DNA from: Microbacteriaceae bacterium VKM Ac-2855
Lineage (GTDB): Bacteria > Actinomycetota > Actinomycetes > Actinomycetales > Microbacteriaceae
NCBI GenBank assembly: GCA_013204985.1
Contig: JABMLG010000005.1
Location: 260,159 to 324,158 of the forward strand
Reading direction: 5' to 3'
Length of the DNA: 64,000 nt
Shown here piece after piece: positions 35,546 through 44,310 of this stretch (position 1 is its first letter; each line of letters opens with the position of its first letter). A program made the translations under genes and the position numbers. The notes below the pieces were generated by a model. It was not told where the DNA came from. It saw only the letters and a list, made by a program, of their open reading frames with translations, and did no database searches.

Positions 35546-36877
35546 ATGACACACAAGACACGAATCGGCAGGCGGAGCCTGCTGGCGGCCGCGGCCGCTG
35601 CGGCCGCTTTCCCGCTGCTGGCGGGCTGCACAGCCAATACGGGCGGAGGAGCTGCGGGGGAGACGACCATCACGGTGATGGCCGGAGCTCAGGACATCAC
35701 CGACGAGATGATCGCGGACTTCGAGGCGGAGAACCCCGGCATCAAGGTCAAGCACATCCTGCACGACCCGACCCGCCTGAACACGATGCTGGCCGCTGGC
35801 AACGCGCCCGACATCGCGATCGGCGGCGCAGTCGGCAGCGCGAACATCAACGCCCGCGGCCTGGCGACGGACCTCACGCCGTACCTCGAAGCGAGCGACG
35901 TTCTCAAAGAGGACGACCTGCAGCCCATCAACGACAGCTTCCGCTGGGACGGCACCCAGAGCGGGACGGGCCCGCTCTACGGCATCGTGAAGGACTGGAG
36001 CCAGGATTCGACGCTCTGGTACAACACGAGCCTGTTCGACAGCGCCGGCCTGCCCTACCTCAGCGAAACCGAGCCGACGTCCTACGACGACCTTCTCGAG
36101 ATCGCGAAGAAGCTGACCACCACGGAGGGTGGAACCACGGCTGTTTACGGCCTCGGCGTGGAATGGGCTTGGAGCCTGTACGGGCCGATCGCAGCGATGG
36201 TCGAGCAGCAGGGCGGTGACCTGTACAACAAGGACCTGACCACGATCGACTTCACCACTCCGGAAGCGCAGAAGGCCCTCTCCTGGTATGTCGACTTCGC
36301 GCAGGCCGGAGTCGGACCGACGTCGCTGAACCCGCTCGCCGACACCTCCGACTACTCGACCTTCGCCGCCAACCGGATGGCGATCACCCAGGACGGCTAC
36401 TGGTTCGGCGGTAACTTCGCCGCCCCCGACGCCCTTCAGACCGTGCGGATGGCTCCGGCGCCGACCATGGGTGACGTCCAGGCAGCCCCGTCCTACTCCG
36501 GTCAGGGCTGGTGGATCCCGGAGAAGGCGAAGAACAAGGACGCCGCGTGGAAGTTCATGGAGTACTTCATGGCCGGCCCGCCCGCGCTCGAGCGCGCTGA
36601 GAGCGGCTGGGGTCTCCCGGCGCTGAAGTCGTTGATGGAGAAGCTCCCGCAGACCACCGACGCCCAGAAGAACGCCTACGCGGTTGCCCAGAACGAACTC
36701 GAGCACTCCTTCCCCCTGCCCGACTCCCCGTACGTGACCACCGACCTGATCAACACGTCCATCGACAAGTACCTCCAGCAGGCCATCAAGAACGACATCA
36801 CCGTTCAGGAAGCCGGGGCGGGAATGACGGACGAGATCAACGCGGCTATCGCCCAGGGCCAAGACCAGATCGGCTGA
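35546..36877 (+). CDS. CUT1 sugar-binding lipoprotein
   Basis: The 443-residue solute-binding protein has RR at residues 9-10, a poly-Ala helix and the lipobox LLAGC with Cys28. The mature protein follows the family pattern: TITVMAGAQDITDEMIADFEAENPGI... and a C-terminal GWWIPEKAKNKDAAWKFMEYF. It binds an oligosaccharide or glycoside for import. A strong AAGGAGG lies five bases upstream of the ATG. It is the first gene of a long operon that continues through two permeases into sugar-metabolic genes. Palindromic site 2 lies upstream. Confidence 0.92.
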   Translation: MTHKTRIGRRSLLAAAAAAAAFPLLAGCTANTGGGAAGETTITVMAGAQDITDEMIADFEAENPGIKVKHILHDPTRLNTMLAAGNAPDIAIGGAVGSANINARGLATDLTPYLEASDVLKEDDLQPINDSFRWDGTQSGTGPLYGIVKDWSQDSTLWYNTSLFDSAGLPYLSETEPTSYDDLLEIAKKLTTTEGGTTAVYGLGVEWAWSLYGPIAAMVEQQGGDLYNKDLTTIDFTTPEAQKALSWYVDFAQAGVGPTSLNPLADTSDYSTFAANRMAITQDGYWFGGNFAAPDALQTVRMAPAPTMGDVQAAPSYSGQGWWIPEKAKNKDAAWKFMEYFMAGPPALERAESGWGLPALKSLMEKLPQTTDAQKNAYAVAQNELEHSFPLPDSPYVTTDLINTSIDKYLQQAIKNDITVQEAGAGMTDEINAAIAQGQDQIG

Positions 36878-36887
36878 GCACAGCATC

Positions 36888-37823
36888 ATGACGCGCAAGT
36901 GGACTCGCTTCCCCAAGAAAACCTTCTACCTGTTCATCGCACCGTGGGCCCTGGGCTTCCTGCTCCTGACGGCGGCGCCGATGGTCTACGGGTTCCTCGT
37001 GAGCCTGACCAACTTCGACGGCAGCTCGACGCGGTGGAAGTGGGTCGGCCTGCGCAACTACATCGAGCTCATGAGCGACGGCGACGCCTGGGCGGCACTG
37101 ATTCGAACGCTGGTCTTCACAGCCATCGTGGTGCCGCTCAGCGTTGCCGGCTCGCTCGGCCTCGCCACGCTGATCAATCGTCGCCTGCGAGCAGTCGGTC
37201 TCTGGCGGACGGTGTTCTTCCTGCCCTCCGTTGTACCCGTGGTCGCCATGGCCATCATGTGGAAGCTCGTCTTCAATAAGGACCACGGTGTCCTCAACGC
37301 GATCCTGGGCACCGTCGGCATCGAACCGATCAGCTGGCTCGTGGACCCGACCGCCTTCTACGCTCTCGTCCTGCTCATGCTGTGGGGAGTCGGTGGCGGA
37401 ATGGTCATCATGCTCGCTGCGCTGCAGGGCGTCCCCGTCGAGCTGGAGGAAGCGGCTCGAATCGACGGCGCCGGCCGCTGGCACGTGTTCCGGCACGTGA
37501 CGGTCCCGATGATCTCCCCGGTCCTCTTCTTCCAGGTGGTCACCGGCGTCATCGCCTCACTGCAGGTCCTGATCCAACCCCTGCTGCTCACGCCCGCCGC
37601 CGGTTTGACCGGTGTCGGCTCCGTTCCCTCCAGCACCCGCCTGTACATGGTGCAGGTCTACCAGGAGTTCTTCCTCAGCAGCCGGTTCGGTTACGGCTCC
37701 GCAATGCTGTGGGTGTTCTTCGTTGTGATCCTCCTCTTCACGATCATCCTGATGCGTTCCGGTCGCCTGTGGGTCTACTCCGAGATCGATGCGGAAGCCA
37801 AGCCCGAAGGAGCCGCCCGATGA
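36888..37823 (+). CDS. CUT1 sugar permease (UgpA/MalF type)
   Basis: The 311-residue membrane protein has six predicted helices. Its EAA loop is VELEEAARIDGAGRWHVFRHV, split as usual before TVPMISPVLFF. It starts 10 bp after the binding-protein stop, and its own stop overlaps the next permease start (ATGA). It forms the membrane channel together with that protein and needs a multi-use ATPase such as MsiK, which is not in the window. Confidence 0.93.
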   Translation: MTRKWTRFPKKTFYLFIAPWALGFLLLTAAPMVYGFLVSLTNFDGSSTRWKWVGLRNYIELMSDGDAWAALIRTLVFTAIVVPLSVAGSLGLATLINRRLRAVGLWRTVFFLPSVVPVVAMAIMWKLVFNKDHGVLNAILGTVGIEPISWLVDPTAFYALVLLMLWGVGGGMVIMLAALQGVPVELEEAARIDGAGRWHVFRHVTVPMISPVLFFQVVTGVIASLQVLIQPLLLTPAAGLTGVGSVPSSTRLYMVQVYQEFFLSSRFGYGSAMLWVFFVVILLFTIILMRSGRLWVYSEIDAEAKPEGAAR

Positions 37824-38716
37824 CCGCCATCACCTCCCAACCCACCGTTACCCCGCCCACCCCGCCGCTGCGCCCCACATCGAAGCGCCGAAAGGGCAAG
37901 CGGCCGGCCGGTGGCGTGTACGTCATCATGCTGGCGCTGGCCGTGTTCTTCGTCGGACCGTTCATCTGGCTGATCCTCGCGGCGCTGAAGACACCGGCCG
38001 AGTGGTCTTCCCTCCCGATCAAAATCCTTCCCGACGTTGCGCAGTGGAACAACTTCGTTCAAGCGCTCACCGACATGGACTTCTTCGCCTATGCCGGGAA
38101 CTCCCTGCTGCTGGCGACCATCTTCTCCGTGCTCGTCACGCTCTCGAGCGCGGCGGTCGGCTTCGGTTTCGCTCGGCTACGGGCGCCCGGTAAGGGCCCC
38201 CTGTTCCTCGTTCTGCTGTCGACCATGATGATCCCGCAGATCCTGACTCTGCTCCCGACCTACGTGCTCTTCTCCCAGATCGGGCTGCTCAACACGTACT
38301 GGCCGTGGGTGTTCTGGGGCCTGGCGTCCTCGCCGTACTTCGTGTTCCTGTTCCGTCAGTTCTTCGCGACACTGCCGCGTGAACTCGAGGACGCGGCCAT
38401 CATCGACGGGGCCAACTGGTTCCGCATCTTCTGGACGATCTTCCTGCCTCTGTCGCGGCCCATCCTGATCACCTCGTTCCTGCTCTCCTTCACCGGCAGC
38501 TGGGGTGACTACATCGGACCCGCGCTGTTCCTGGACCTGGACCGTACGACTCTCGCTGTAGCGATCACAGCCTGGTACCAGGACCCTGCCGGCAACGTGA
38601 TCCCCACCGTCCAGGCCGCTGCTGCGGTGCTCTACATCATCCCGGTACTGCTGATCTTCTTCTTCGCGCAGCGGTACTTCATCCGCTCCGACGTCGGTTC
38701 GGGCATCAAGGGCTGA
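37820..38716 (+). CDS. CUT1 sugar permease (UgpE/MalG type)
   Basis: The 298-residue membrane protein has a basic N-terminus (KRRKGKRP) and six predicted helices. The EAA loop is LPRELEDAAIIDGANWF followed by FLPLSRPIL. It ends RYFIRSDVGSGIKG, typical of MalG-like subunits. It is coupled to the first permease gene by a 4-bp overlap. A perfect 12-bp hairpin follows its stop and may lower expression of the downstream genes relative to the transporter. Confidence 0.93.
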   Translation: MTAITSQPTVTPPTPPLRPTSKRRKGKRPAGGVYVIMLALAVFFVGPFIWLILAALKTPAEWSSLPIKILPDVAQWNNFVQALTDMDFFAYAGNSLLLATIFSVLVTLSSAAVGFGFARLRAPGKGPLFLVLLSTMMIPQILTLLPTYVLFSQIGLLNTYWPWVFWGLASSPYFVFLFRQFFATLPRELEDAAIIDGANWFRIFWTIFLPLSRPILITSFLLSFTGSWGDYIGPALFLDLDRTTLAVAITAWYQDPAGNVIPTVQAAAAVLYIIPVLLIFFFAQRYFIRSDVGSGIKG

Positions 38717-38735
38717 CCCCCGCTCCAGCACCTCT

Positions 38736-38774
38736 GCGTCCGCCCTGTCCGCCGCGCGCGAGCAGGGCGGACGC
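38736..38774 (+). terminator. 12-bp hairpin after the importer genes
   Basis: GCGTCCGCCCTG and CAGGGCGGACGC pair perfectly around a 15-base loop, 20 bp after the permease stop. It is probably a partial terminator or processing site inside the operon, because the isomerase gene follows on the same strand. Confidence 0.65.
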
Positions 38775-38811
38775 CTCCTCCCACCTCTTGACCCACACCG
38801 GAGAAACCCTC

Positions 38812-39615
38812 ATGGCACCTTCACCCTCTGTCCAGCTCTACACGGTCAGGGATGCGATCACGACCGACCTTCCCGCCACCATCGCCCGCCTGGCCGACAT
38901 CGGGTTCACGAAAGTGGAACCGTACGCGTTCTCCGACAACACCGCCGAACTCGCGGCCGCTTTCGCCGCAGCCGGGGTGAGCGCCCCATCAGGCCACGCG
39001 TCGGTCATCGACGCTGCGGACCCCGACCGTGTGTTCGACGCAGCCGGCGAACTGGGCATCGAAGCCGTCATCGACCCGTACGTACCCAGCGAACGCTGGC
39101 AGAGCGCCGATGATGCGTACCGCATCGCGGATCGCGTCAACGAACTCGCCGCGCGCGCGAGCGAAAACGGGCTGCGCTTCGGCTACCACAACCACCAATG
39201 GGAGTTCGCGAACAAGGATCAGGGCCGATCCGTGTACTCCTTCTTCGTGGAGCGCCTCGCGCCCGAGGTGATCCTCGAACTGGACACCTTCTGGTCCACC
39301 GTCGGTGGCGAAGACACCCCGGCACTGCTGCGCACCCTCGGATCACGAGTGCAGTTCCTGCACATCAAGGACGGCACCGTTCAGGGAGACATCGCCACCG
39401 CGCTGCCCAGCAGCGAGAGCGCGCTCGTCGTCCCGGACGAGCTCGCTGCCGCATTCAAGAACCAGACTCCAGCGGGGCAGGGCGACGTCGATGTCACCGG
39501 CATTCTGACCGCCGCGCCGCACGCACTGCGCGTGGTCGAATTCGACGACTACGCGAAGGACATCTTCGAAGGCCTGACCGAGTCGCTGGCGTGGCTGCAG
39601 GAGAACGACAAGTGA
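38812..39615 (+). CDS. Sugar isomerase/epimerase-like TIM barrel
   Basis: The 267-residue protein is of the xylose-isomerase-like/AP-endonuclease-2 TIM-barrel family. Likely metal ligands are in KVEPYAF, GYHNHQWEF, LELDTFW and FLHIKDG. Members isomerise, epimerise or, in C-glycoside and 3-keto-glycoside pathways, catalyse elimination or hydration of keto sugars. GGAGAAA precedes the ATG at 38812. The end overlaps the oxidoreductase start (GTGA), so the two enzymes are made together and may act in sequence. Confidence 0.88.
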   Translation: MAPSPSVQLYTVRDAITTDLPATIARLADIGFTKVEPYAFSDNTAELAAAFAAAGVSAPSGHASVIDAADPDRVFDAAGELGIEAVIDPYVPSERWQSADDAYRIADRVNELAARASENGLRFGYHNHQWEFANKDQGRSVYSFFVERLAPEVILELDTFWSTVGGEDTPALLRTLGSRVQFLHIKDGTVQGDIATALPSSESALVVPDELAAAFKNQTPAGQGDVDVTGILTAAPHALRVVEFDDYAKDIFEGLTESLAWLQENDK

Positions 39616-40721
39616 GCCGCAGAGGGCCGGTCGGCGTCGGGGTCATCGGGGCCGGTGTCATCAGCGACACCTACCTGGAGAACATGACCCGGTTCCCCGA
39701 CCTCGCGGTGCTCTTCGTCGCGGATCTGGACATCGAGCGGGCTCGCCAGCAGGCGCAGAAGCACGGCATCGCGTCTTCCGGGTCGGTCGACGAGCTGCTC
39801 GCGATCGACGAGATCGAGATCGTCGTCAACCTGACCATCCCCAGCGCCCATGTCGAGATCGATGATCGGATCATCGCCGCCGGCAAGAACGTCTGGAGCG
39901 AAAAGCCCCTCGCGCTGGGTCGAGATGCGGCGACCGAGCTGCTCGACAGCGCCACCGCCGCGGGAGTGCGCGTCGCTTGCGCCCCCGACACCGTTCTCGG
40001 CGCCGGCGTCCAGAGCGCACTGCGCGCCATCGCCCGCGGCGACATCGGTGAACCGCTCACCGCCACCGCGACGTTCCAGACACCCGGTCCGGAACTGTGG
40101 CACCCCAACCCTGACTTCCTCTTCGCCCACGGAGCAGGACCCCTGCTGGACATGGGGCCGTATTACATCACCACCCTCGTGCACGCTTTCGGGCCGGTTG
40201 CCGGCGTCTCGGCGATCTCCTCCCGATCGCACGAGCAGCGCAGCATCGGCAGCGGACCCCGGCAGGGGCAGCAGTTCCCCGTCGAGGTCCCCACCCACCA
40301 CGCTGCGCTGGTGTCTTTCGAGTCCGGCCAGTCCGCGCAAGCGACGTTCAGCTTCCAGAACGCCCTCCACCGCGTCGGCGTCGTCGAGATCAGCGGTACC
40401 GAGGGCACCATCGTGCTCCCCGACCCCAACACCTTCGAGGGCGACAGCATCCTCTGGCGATTCGGAAACGATGAACCCGCCGTGCTCGCCGCGGCCGGCT
40501 CGACGAACGGTCGCGGCTCCGGCGTCGTGGACCTTGCTCGGGCGCTCCGCGGCGACCGCACGGAGACAGCCAGCGGAGCGCTGGCCGGTCACGTACTCGA
40601 CACCCTGCTCGCCATCTCCGACTCCGCCGAAACCGGCACCCCTGTCGCCGTGACCTCCACGGTCGCGAAGCCCCAACCGCTGCCCGAGGGCTGGGACCCC
40701 ACCGCAGCCACGCTGAACTGA
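39612..40721 (+). CDS. Gfo/Idh/MocA-family oxidoreductase
   Basis: The 369-residue NAD(P)-dependent dehydrogenase has the Rossmann motif VGVIGAGVISDTY and the cofactor/substrate motif SEKPLAL typical of the family. A C-terminal substrate domain includes DMGPYYITTLVHAFG. Family members oxidise sugars at C1, C2 or C3. It starts with GTG overlapping the isomerase stop. The pairing with a TIM-barrel isomerase is the layout seen in inositol and 3-keto-glycoside pathways. The substrate is unknown. Confidence 0.92.
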   Translation: MSRRGPVGVGVIGAGVISDTYLENMTRFPDLAVLFVADLDIERARQQAQKHGIASSGSVDELLAIDEIEIVVNLTIPSAHVEIDDRIIAAGKNVWSEKPLALGRDAATELLDSATAAGVRVACAPDTVLGAGVQSALRAIARGDIGEPLTATATFQTPGPELWHPNPDFLFAHGAGPLLDMGPYYITTLVHAFGPVAGVSAISSRSHEQRSIGSGPRQGQQFPVEVPTHHAALVSFESGQSAQATFSFQNALHRVGVVEISGTEGTIVLPDPNTFEGDSILWRFGNDEPAVLAAAGSTNGRGSGVVDLARALRGDRTETASGALAGHVLDTLLAISDSAETGTPVAVTSTVAKPQPLPEGWDPTAATLN

Positions 40722-40735
40722 AACCGCCGCGACGA

Positions 40736-40762
40736 GCATCCCCGGCAGCGACCCGGGGATGC
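40736..40762 (+). terminator. 10-bp hairpin after the oxidoreductase gene
   Basis: GCATCCCCGG and CCGGGGATGC pair perfectly around a 7-base loop, 15 bp after the stop. Like the hairpin at 38736, it may partly uncouple the downstream glycosidase genes (GH1, GH3, GH78) from the genes before it. Confidence 0.65.
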
Positions 40763-40842
40763 ACCGCGGCACACCGAAGACCCGATTCAGCTCCCACCAC
40801 CCCACTCCGAACGTCCGCGCGACGCCGGCGAAAGGACCCTCG

Positions 40843-42354
40843 ATGACCGAGCGCTCCCGCTCTGCCCTGTACGACCGACTCCTCGAACCGGGACAGCAAG
40901 CCATCCCTGATGGCTTCATGCTCGGCGCCGCGACCGCCGCCTATCAGATCGAGGGCGGCGCCCGCGAAGGCGGCCGCGGCGCCTCCATCTGGGACACCTT
41001 CAGTCACACGCCGGGCAAAACCATCGATGGCGCCACCGGCGATGTCGCGTCCGACCATTACCATCGCGTCGACACCGATCTTGAGATCATGTCAGCACTG
41101 AACCTCGGCGCCTACCGTTTTTCGCTGTCGTGGCCACGGATCATGCCCACGGGCGAGGGCGACGTCAACGCCGAGGGACTCGATTTCTACTCGCGCCTCA
41201 TCGATGGGCTTCTGCAGCGCGGAATCGCACCGGTCGTCACCCTCAACCATTGGGACCTGCCGCAGACGCTCGAAGACCGCTACGGCGGTTGGCGGGGCCG
41301 GCAGACCGCCTATGCGTTCGAGCGCTACGCCGAGATCGTCGGGTCGGCGCTCGGTGACCGTGTCGCCATCTGGTCAACGCACAACGAACCCTGGAACAAC
41401 TCCTTCTCCGGCTACGGCTCCGGTGCGTTCGCCCCAGGGGGCACGAGCCACGCGGACGCCCTGCGCGCCGCGCACCACCTCAACCTCTCCCACGGCCTCG
41501 CCATCACAGCGCTGCGCCGCACCATCACGAAGCCGGATGCGCTTGTCTCCGTTGCGCTGAACATCTTCCGAGTCCAAGCCGACAGCACCGCGGATGCCGA
41601 AACCGCCCGCCGCTTCGACGCTGTCGCCAATCGCATCTTCACCGGCCCGATGCTCCGCGGAGAGTACGACGCGGACCTTCTCGAGGACACCCGACGCTTC
41701 ACTGATTGGAGCTTCGTACTTCCCGGCGATCTGGAGCTGTGCCATCAGTCGATCGACCTGCTGGGCGTGAACTACTACGAGGTCATGCACGTACGGGCCG
41801 CACCCGATTTCGACCCGGCGAAGGAACAAGCGGGCGGGACAGCGTTCCCTGGATCGGAGCGCATCGAGTTCGTCCACAGGGAAGACCTCGAGCGCACCGG
41901 TATGGACTGGGGCATCGAACCGGCGGGCCTCGAAGATCACCTCGTTGCTCTTTCCGCCGAGTTCCCCGAACTGCCGATCATGGTGATGGAGAACGGTGCC
42001 GCTTTCGATGACATCGTCCTGCCCTCGCCGGTCGGGCCGATCGTCCTGGACCGCGACCGCACCGCATTCCTCCGCGATCACATCGCGGCGACTCTCGGTG
42101 CTCGTGAACGCGGCGCGAACATCACGGGTTTCCTCGTCTGGTCGCTTCTGGACAACTTCGAATGGGCAGCCGGGTACGGACCACGTTTCGGCATCATCCG
42201 CGTCGACTACGACACGCTCGAACGCATCCCGAAACTCAGCTCGCGCTGGTTCGCGCAGCTCTGCGCGAGCAGGACGATCCCCGATCTGCGAACGTCACCA
42301 TCGGACGAGGAGATGTCGCTCAGCGAGCAGACGCCCGCACTCGAGCGTGCGTGA
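40843..42354 (+). CDS. GH1 beta-glucosidase
   Basis: The 503-residue enzyme lacks a signal peptide and should act on imported beta-glycosides. Signatures are the N-terminal FMLGAATAAYQIEGG, the acid/base Glu in STHNEPWNN, and the nucleophile Glu in IMVMENGAAFDD. Near the C-terminus is WSLLDNFEWAAGY, which binds the non-reducing sugar. It is a retaining beta-glucosidase/galactosidase/fucosidase-type enzyme. AAAGGA lies seven bases before the ATG at 40843. It is followed by GH3 and GH78 genes on the same strand. Confidence 0.93.
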   Translation: MTERSRSALYDRLLEPGQQAIPDGFMLGAATAAYQIEGGAREGGRGASIWDTFSHTPGKTIDGATGDVASDHYHRVDTDLEIMSALNLGAYRFSLSWPRIMPTGEGDVNAEGLDFYSRLIDGLLQRGIAPVVTLNHWDLPQTLEDRYGGWRGRQTAYAFERYAEIVGSALGDRVAIWSTHNEPWNNSFSGYGSGAFAPGGTSHADALRAAHHLNLSHGLAITALRRTITKPDALVSVALNIFRVQADSTADAETARRFDAVANRIFTGPMLRGEYDADLLEDTRRFTDWSFVLPGDLELCHQSIDLLGVNYYEVMHVRAAPDFDPAKEQAGGTAFPGSERIEFVHREDLERTGMDWGIEPAGLEDHLVALSAEFPELPIMVMENGAAFDDIVLPSPVGPIVLDRDRTAFLRDHIAATLGARERGANITGFLVWSLLDNFEWAAGYGPRFGIIRVDYDTLERIPKLSSRWFAQLCASRTIPDLRTSPSDEEMSLSEQTPALERA

Positions 42355-42420
42355 AGATCACGATCTCGCCCACCCCGGCGGAAATTCGAGTCAACAACGA
42401 CCACCAGGAAGAGGAACACC

Positions 42421-44310
42421 GTGACAGCGCCCGATGCCCGCCGAACAGACGACGGAACCGTCTACCGCGACCTCAACGGCAACGGCGTTATGGACGTCTA
42501 CGAGGATCCGCGTCGATCGCCCGCTGAACGCGCGGAGGACCTGATCGGCCGGCTGTCGATACCCGAGAAGATCGGGCTGATGTTCCAGACCGTTATCGAG
42601 GTCGGACCGGGCGGGAGCCTCCTGGAGACACCCGGCGCGATCAGCAAATCCGCAACGTCGGACATCGTGATCGGCAAGAACATCTCGCACTTCAACGTGC
42701 ACGCCCTCGCGGGCGCCGCGGACGCCGCTCGGTGGAACAATGCGCTGCAGCGTCTGGCCGCCGCGACTCCGCACGGAATTCCGGTCACCATCTCCACCGA
42801 CCCCCGCCACGCGTTCGTGGAGAATTCCGGCGTCTCCTTCGCCGAGGGGCCATTCTCCAAATGGCCGGATGGGCTGGGCCTCGCCGCGATCGACGAACTC
42901 GAGACCACCTACGCTTTCGCTCGGATCGCGCGGGACGAATACCGGGCTGTCGGGATCCGCTCGGCGCTGCATCCTCAAATCGACCTGGCGACCGAGCCGC
43001 GCTGGTGCCGGCAACTGCAAACGTTCGGTTCCTCACCCGAACGAGTCGCCGAGCACACGGCCGCCTACCTGGACGGATTCCAAGGTTCCACGCTCGACCG
43101 CGACGCCGTCAGCTGCACCACCAAACACTTCCCCGGTGGCGGTCCGCAGAAGGACGGCGAGGACGCCCACTTCCCCTACGGGCAGGAACAGGTCTATCCG
43201 GGCGACGCGTTCGAGGATCACCTCACCCCCTTCCGCACCGCGATCGCCAAGCGTACGGCCGGGATGATGCCGTACTACGGCAAACCGATCGGCCTGACCC
43301 TCGACGGTGAGCCCATCGAGGAAGTCGGTTTCGGCTACAACCGGCAGATTCTGCACGGGCTGCTGCGCGAACGCCTCGGGTATGAGGGCGTCGTCGTAAC
43401 CGACTGGGAACTGGTGAACGACAACCACGTCGGGGAGCAGGTCCTCCCGGCTCGCGCGTGGGGCGTGGAGCACCTCGATGCGCGGGGCAGGATGCTCCTG
43501 ATCCTCCACGCCGGCGCCGATCAGTTCGGCGGTGAGGAGTGTGTGGAGATCCTGGCCGGATTGGTCGACGAGGGCTTGATCACGCAGGCGCGACTGGATG
43601 AGTCGGTGCGGCGCATCCTGCTGGTCAAATTCGAGCTCGGGTTGTTCGATGACCCGTTCGTCGACGAGGACGCAGCGGATGCGGCCGTCGGCAATGCGCA
43701 CGCCAGGGCGGAGGGGGAGCGGGCCCAATCGCGATCCGTGGTGGTGCTGGAGAACCGTGCCGTGGACGGGGCGCCGGTTCTGCCGTTGACCCGCGGCCGC
43801 CGCCTGTACGTGGACGGAATCGATCCCCGCCTCGCCGCCGCCTACGGCACGGTTGTCACCGATCCGGGCGACGCGGATTTCGTTTTGGTTCGCGTCGACG
43901 CTCCGTTCGAGCCTCGCGATGACCTTTTCTTGGAGTCCTACTTCCACCAAGGCGGTTTGGAGTTCCGGCCCGGGCTCGTCTACCGACTGCGCGAACTGGC
44001 GCGGACGGCACCACTCATCACCGACGTCGCCCTCGACCGGGCCGCAATCCTCGCCCCTCTCAGCGAGACGGTGAGCGCGCTCACCGTCACCTTCGGAGTC
44101 TCCGACGAGGCGCTCTTGAAGGCGTGGTTCGGCGACGTGCCGCCCGTCGGGACGCTGCCGATCGCGCTGCCGCGCTCCAGCGAAGCCGTCCGGGCTGTCG
44201 CCTCGGACGCCGGGCTCGCGGCCGAGGCAGCCTTGTACCAACGCGGGCACGGTCTGCGCCTCACGGCCCCCGCCGATCCTGCCGCCGCTGCCGTGAGTGG
44301 GAGCCGATGA
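42421..44310 (+). CDS. GH3 beta-glycosidase (629 aa, compact form)
   Basis: The protein starts with an EF-hand-like YRDLNGNGVMDVYEDP, followed by the GH3 barrel with the substrate His/Lys motif TTKHFPGGGPQ and the nucleophile Asp in VVTDWELVND. The second (alpha/beta) domain follows. No fibronectin-III domain is present, unlike the larger GH3 at 48560. No signal peptide is seen, so it is likely cytoplasmic. It uses a GTG start after GAGGAACACC. Its stop overlaps the start of the GH78 gene (ATGA). Glucose or xylose specificity cannot be decided. Confidence 0.92.
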   Translation: MTAPDARRTDDGTVYRDLNGNGVMDVYEDPRRSPAERAEDLIGRLSIPEKIGLMFQTVIEVGPGGSLLETPGAISKSATSDIVIGKNISHFNVHALAGAADAARWNNALQRLAAATPHGIPVTISTDPRHAFVENSGVSFAEGPFSKWPDGLGLAAIDELETTYAFARIARDEYRAVGIRSALHPQIDLATEPRWCRQLQTFGSSPERVAEHTAAYLDGFQGSTLDRDAVSCTTKHFPGGGPQKDGEDAHFPYGQEQVYPGDAFEDHLTPFRTAIAKRTAGMMPYYGKPIGLTLDGEPIEEVGFGYNRQILHGLLRERLGYEGVVVTDWELVNDNHVGEQVLPARAWGVEHLDARGRMLLILHAGADQFGGEECVEILAGLVDEGLITQARLDESVRRILLVKFELGLFDDPFVDEDAADAAVGNAHARAEGERAQSRSVVVLENRAVDGAPVLPLTRGRRLYVDGIDPRLAAAYGTVVTDPGDADFVLVRVDAPFEPRDDLFLESYFHQGGLEFRPGLVYRLRELARTAPLITDVALDRAAILAPLSETVSALTVTFGVSDEALLKAWFGDVPPVGTLPIALPRSSEAVRAVASDAGLAAEAALYQRGHGLRLTAPADPAAAAVSGSR

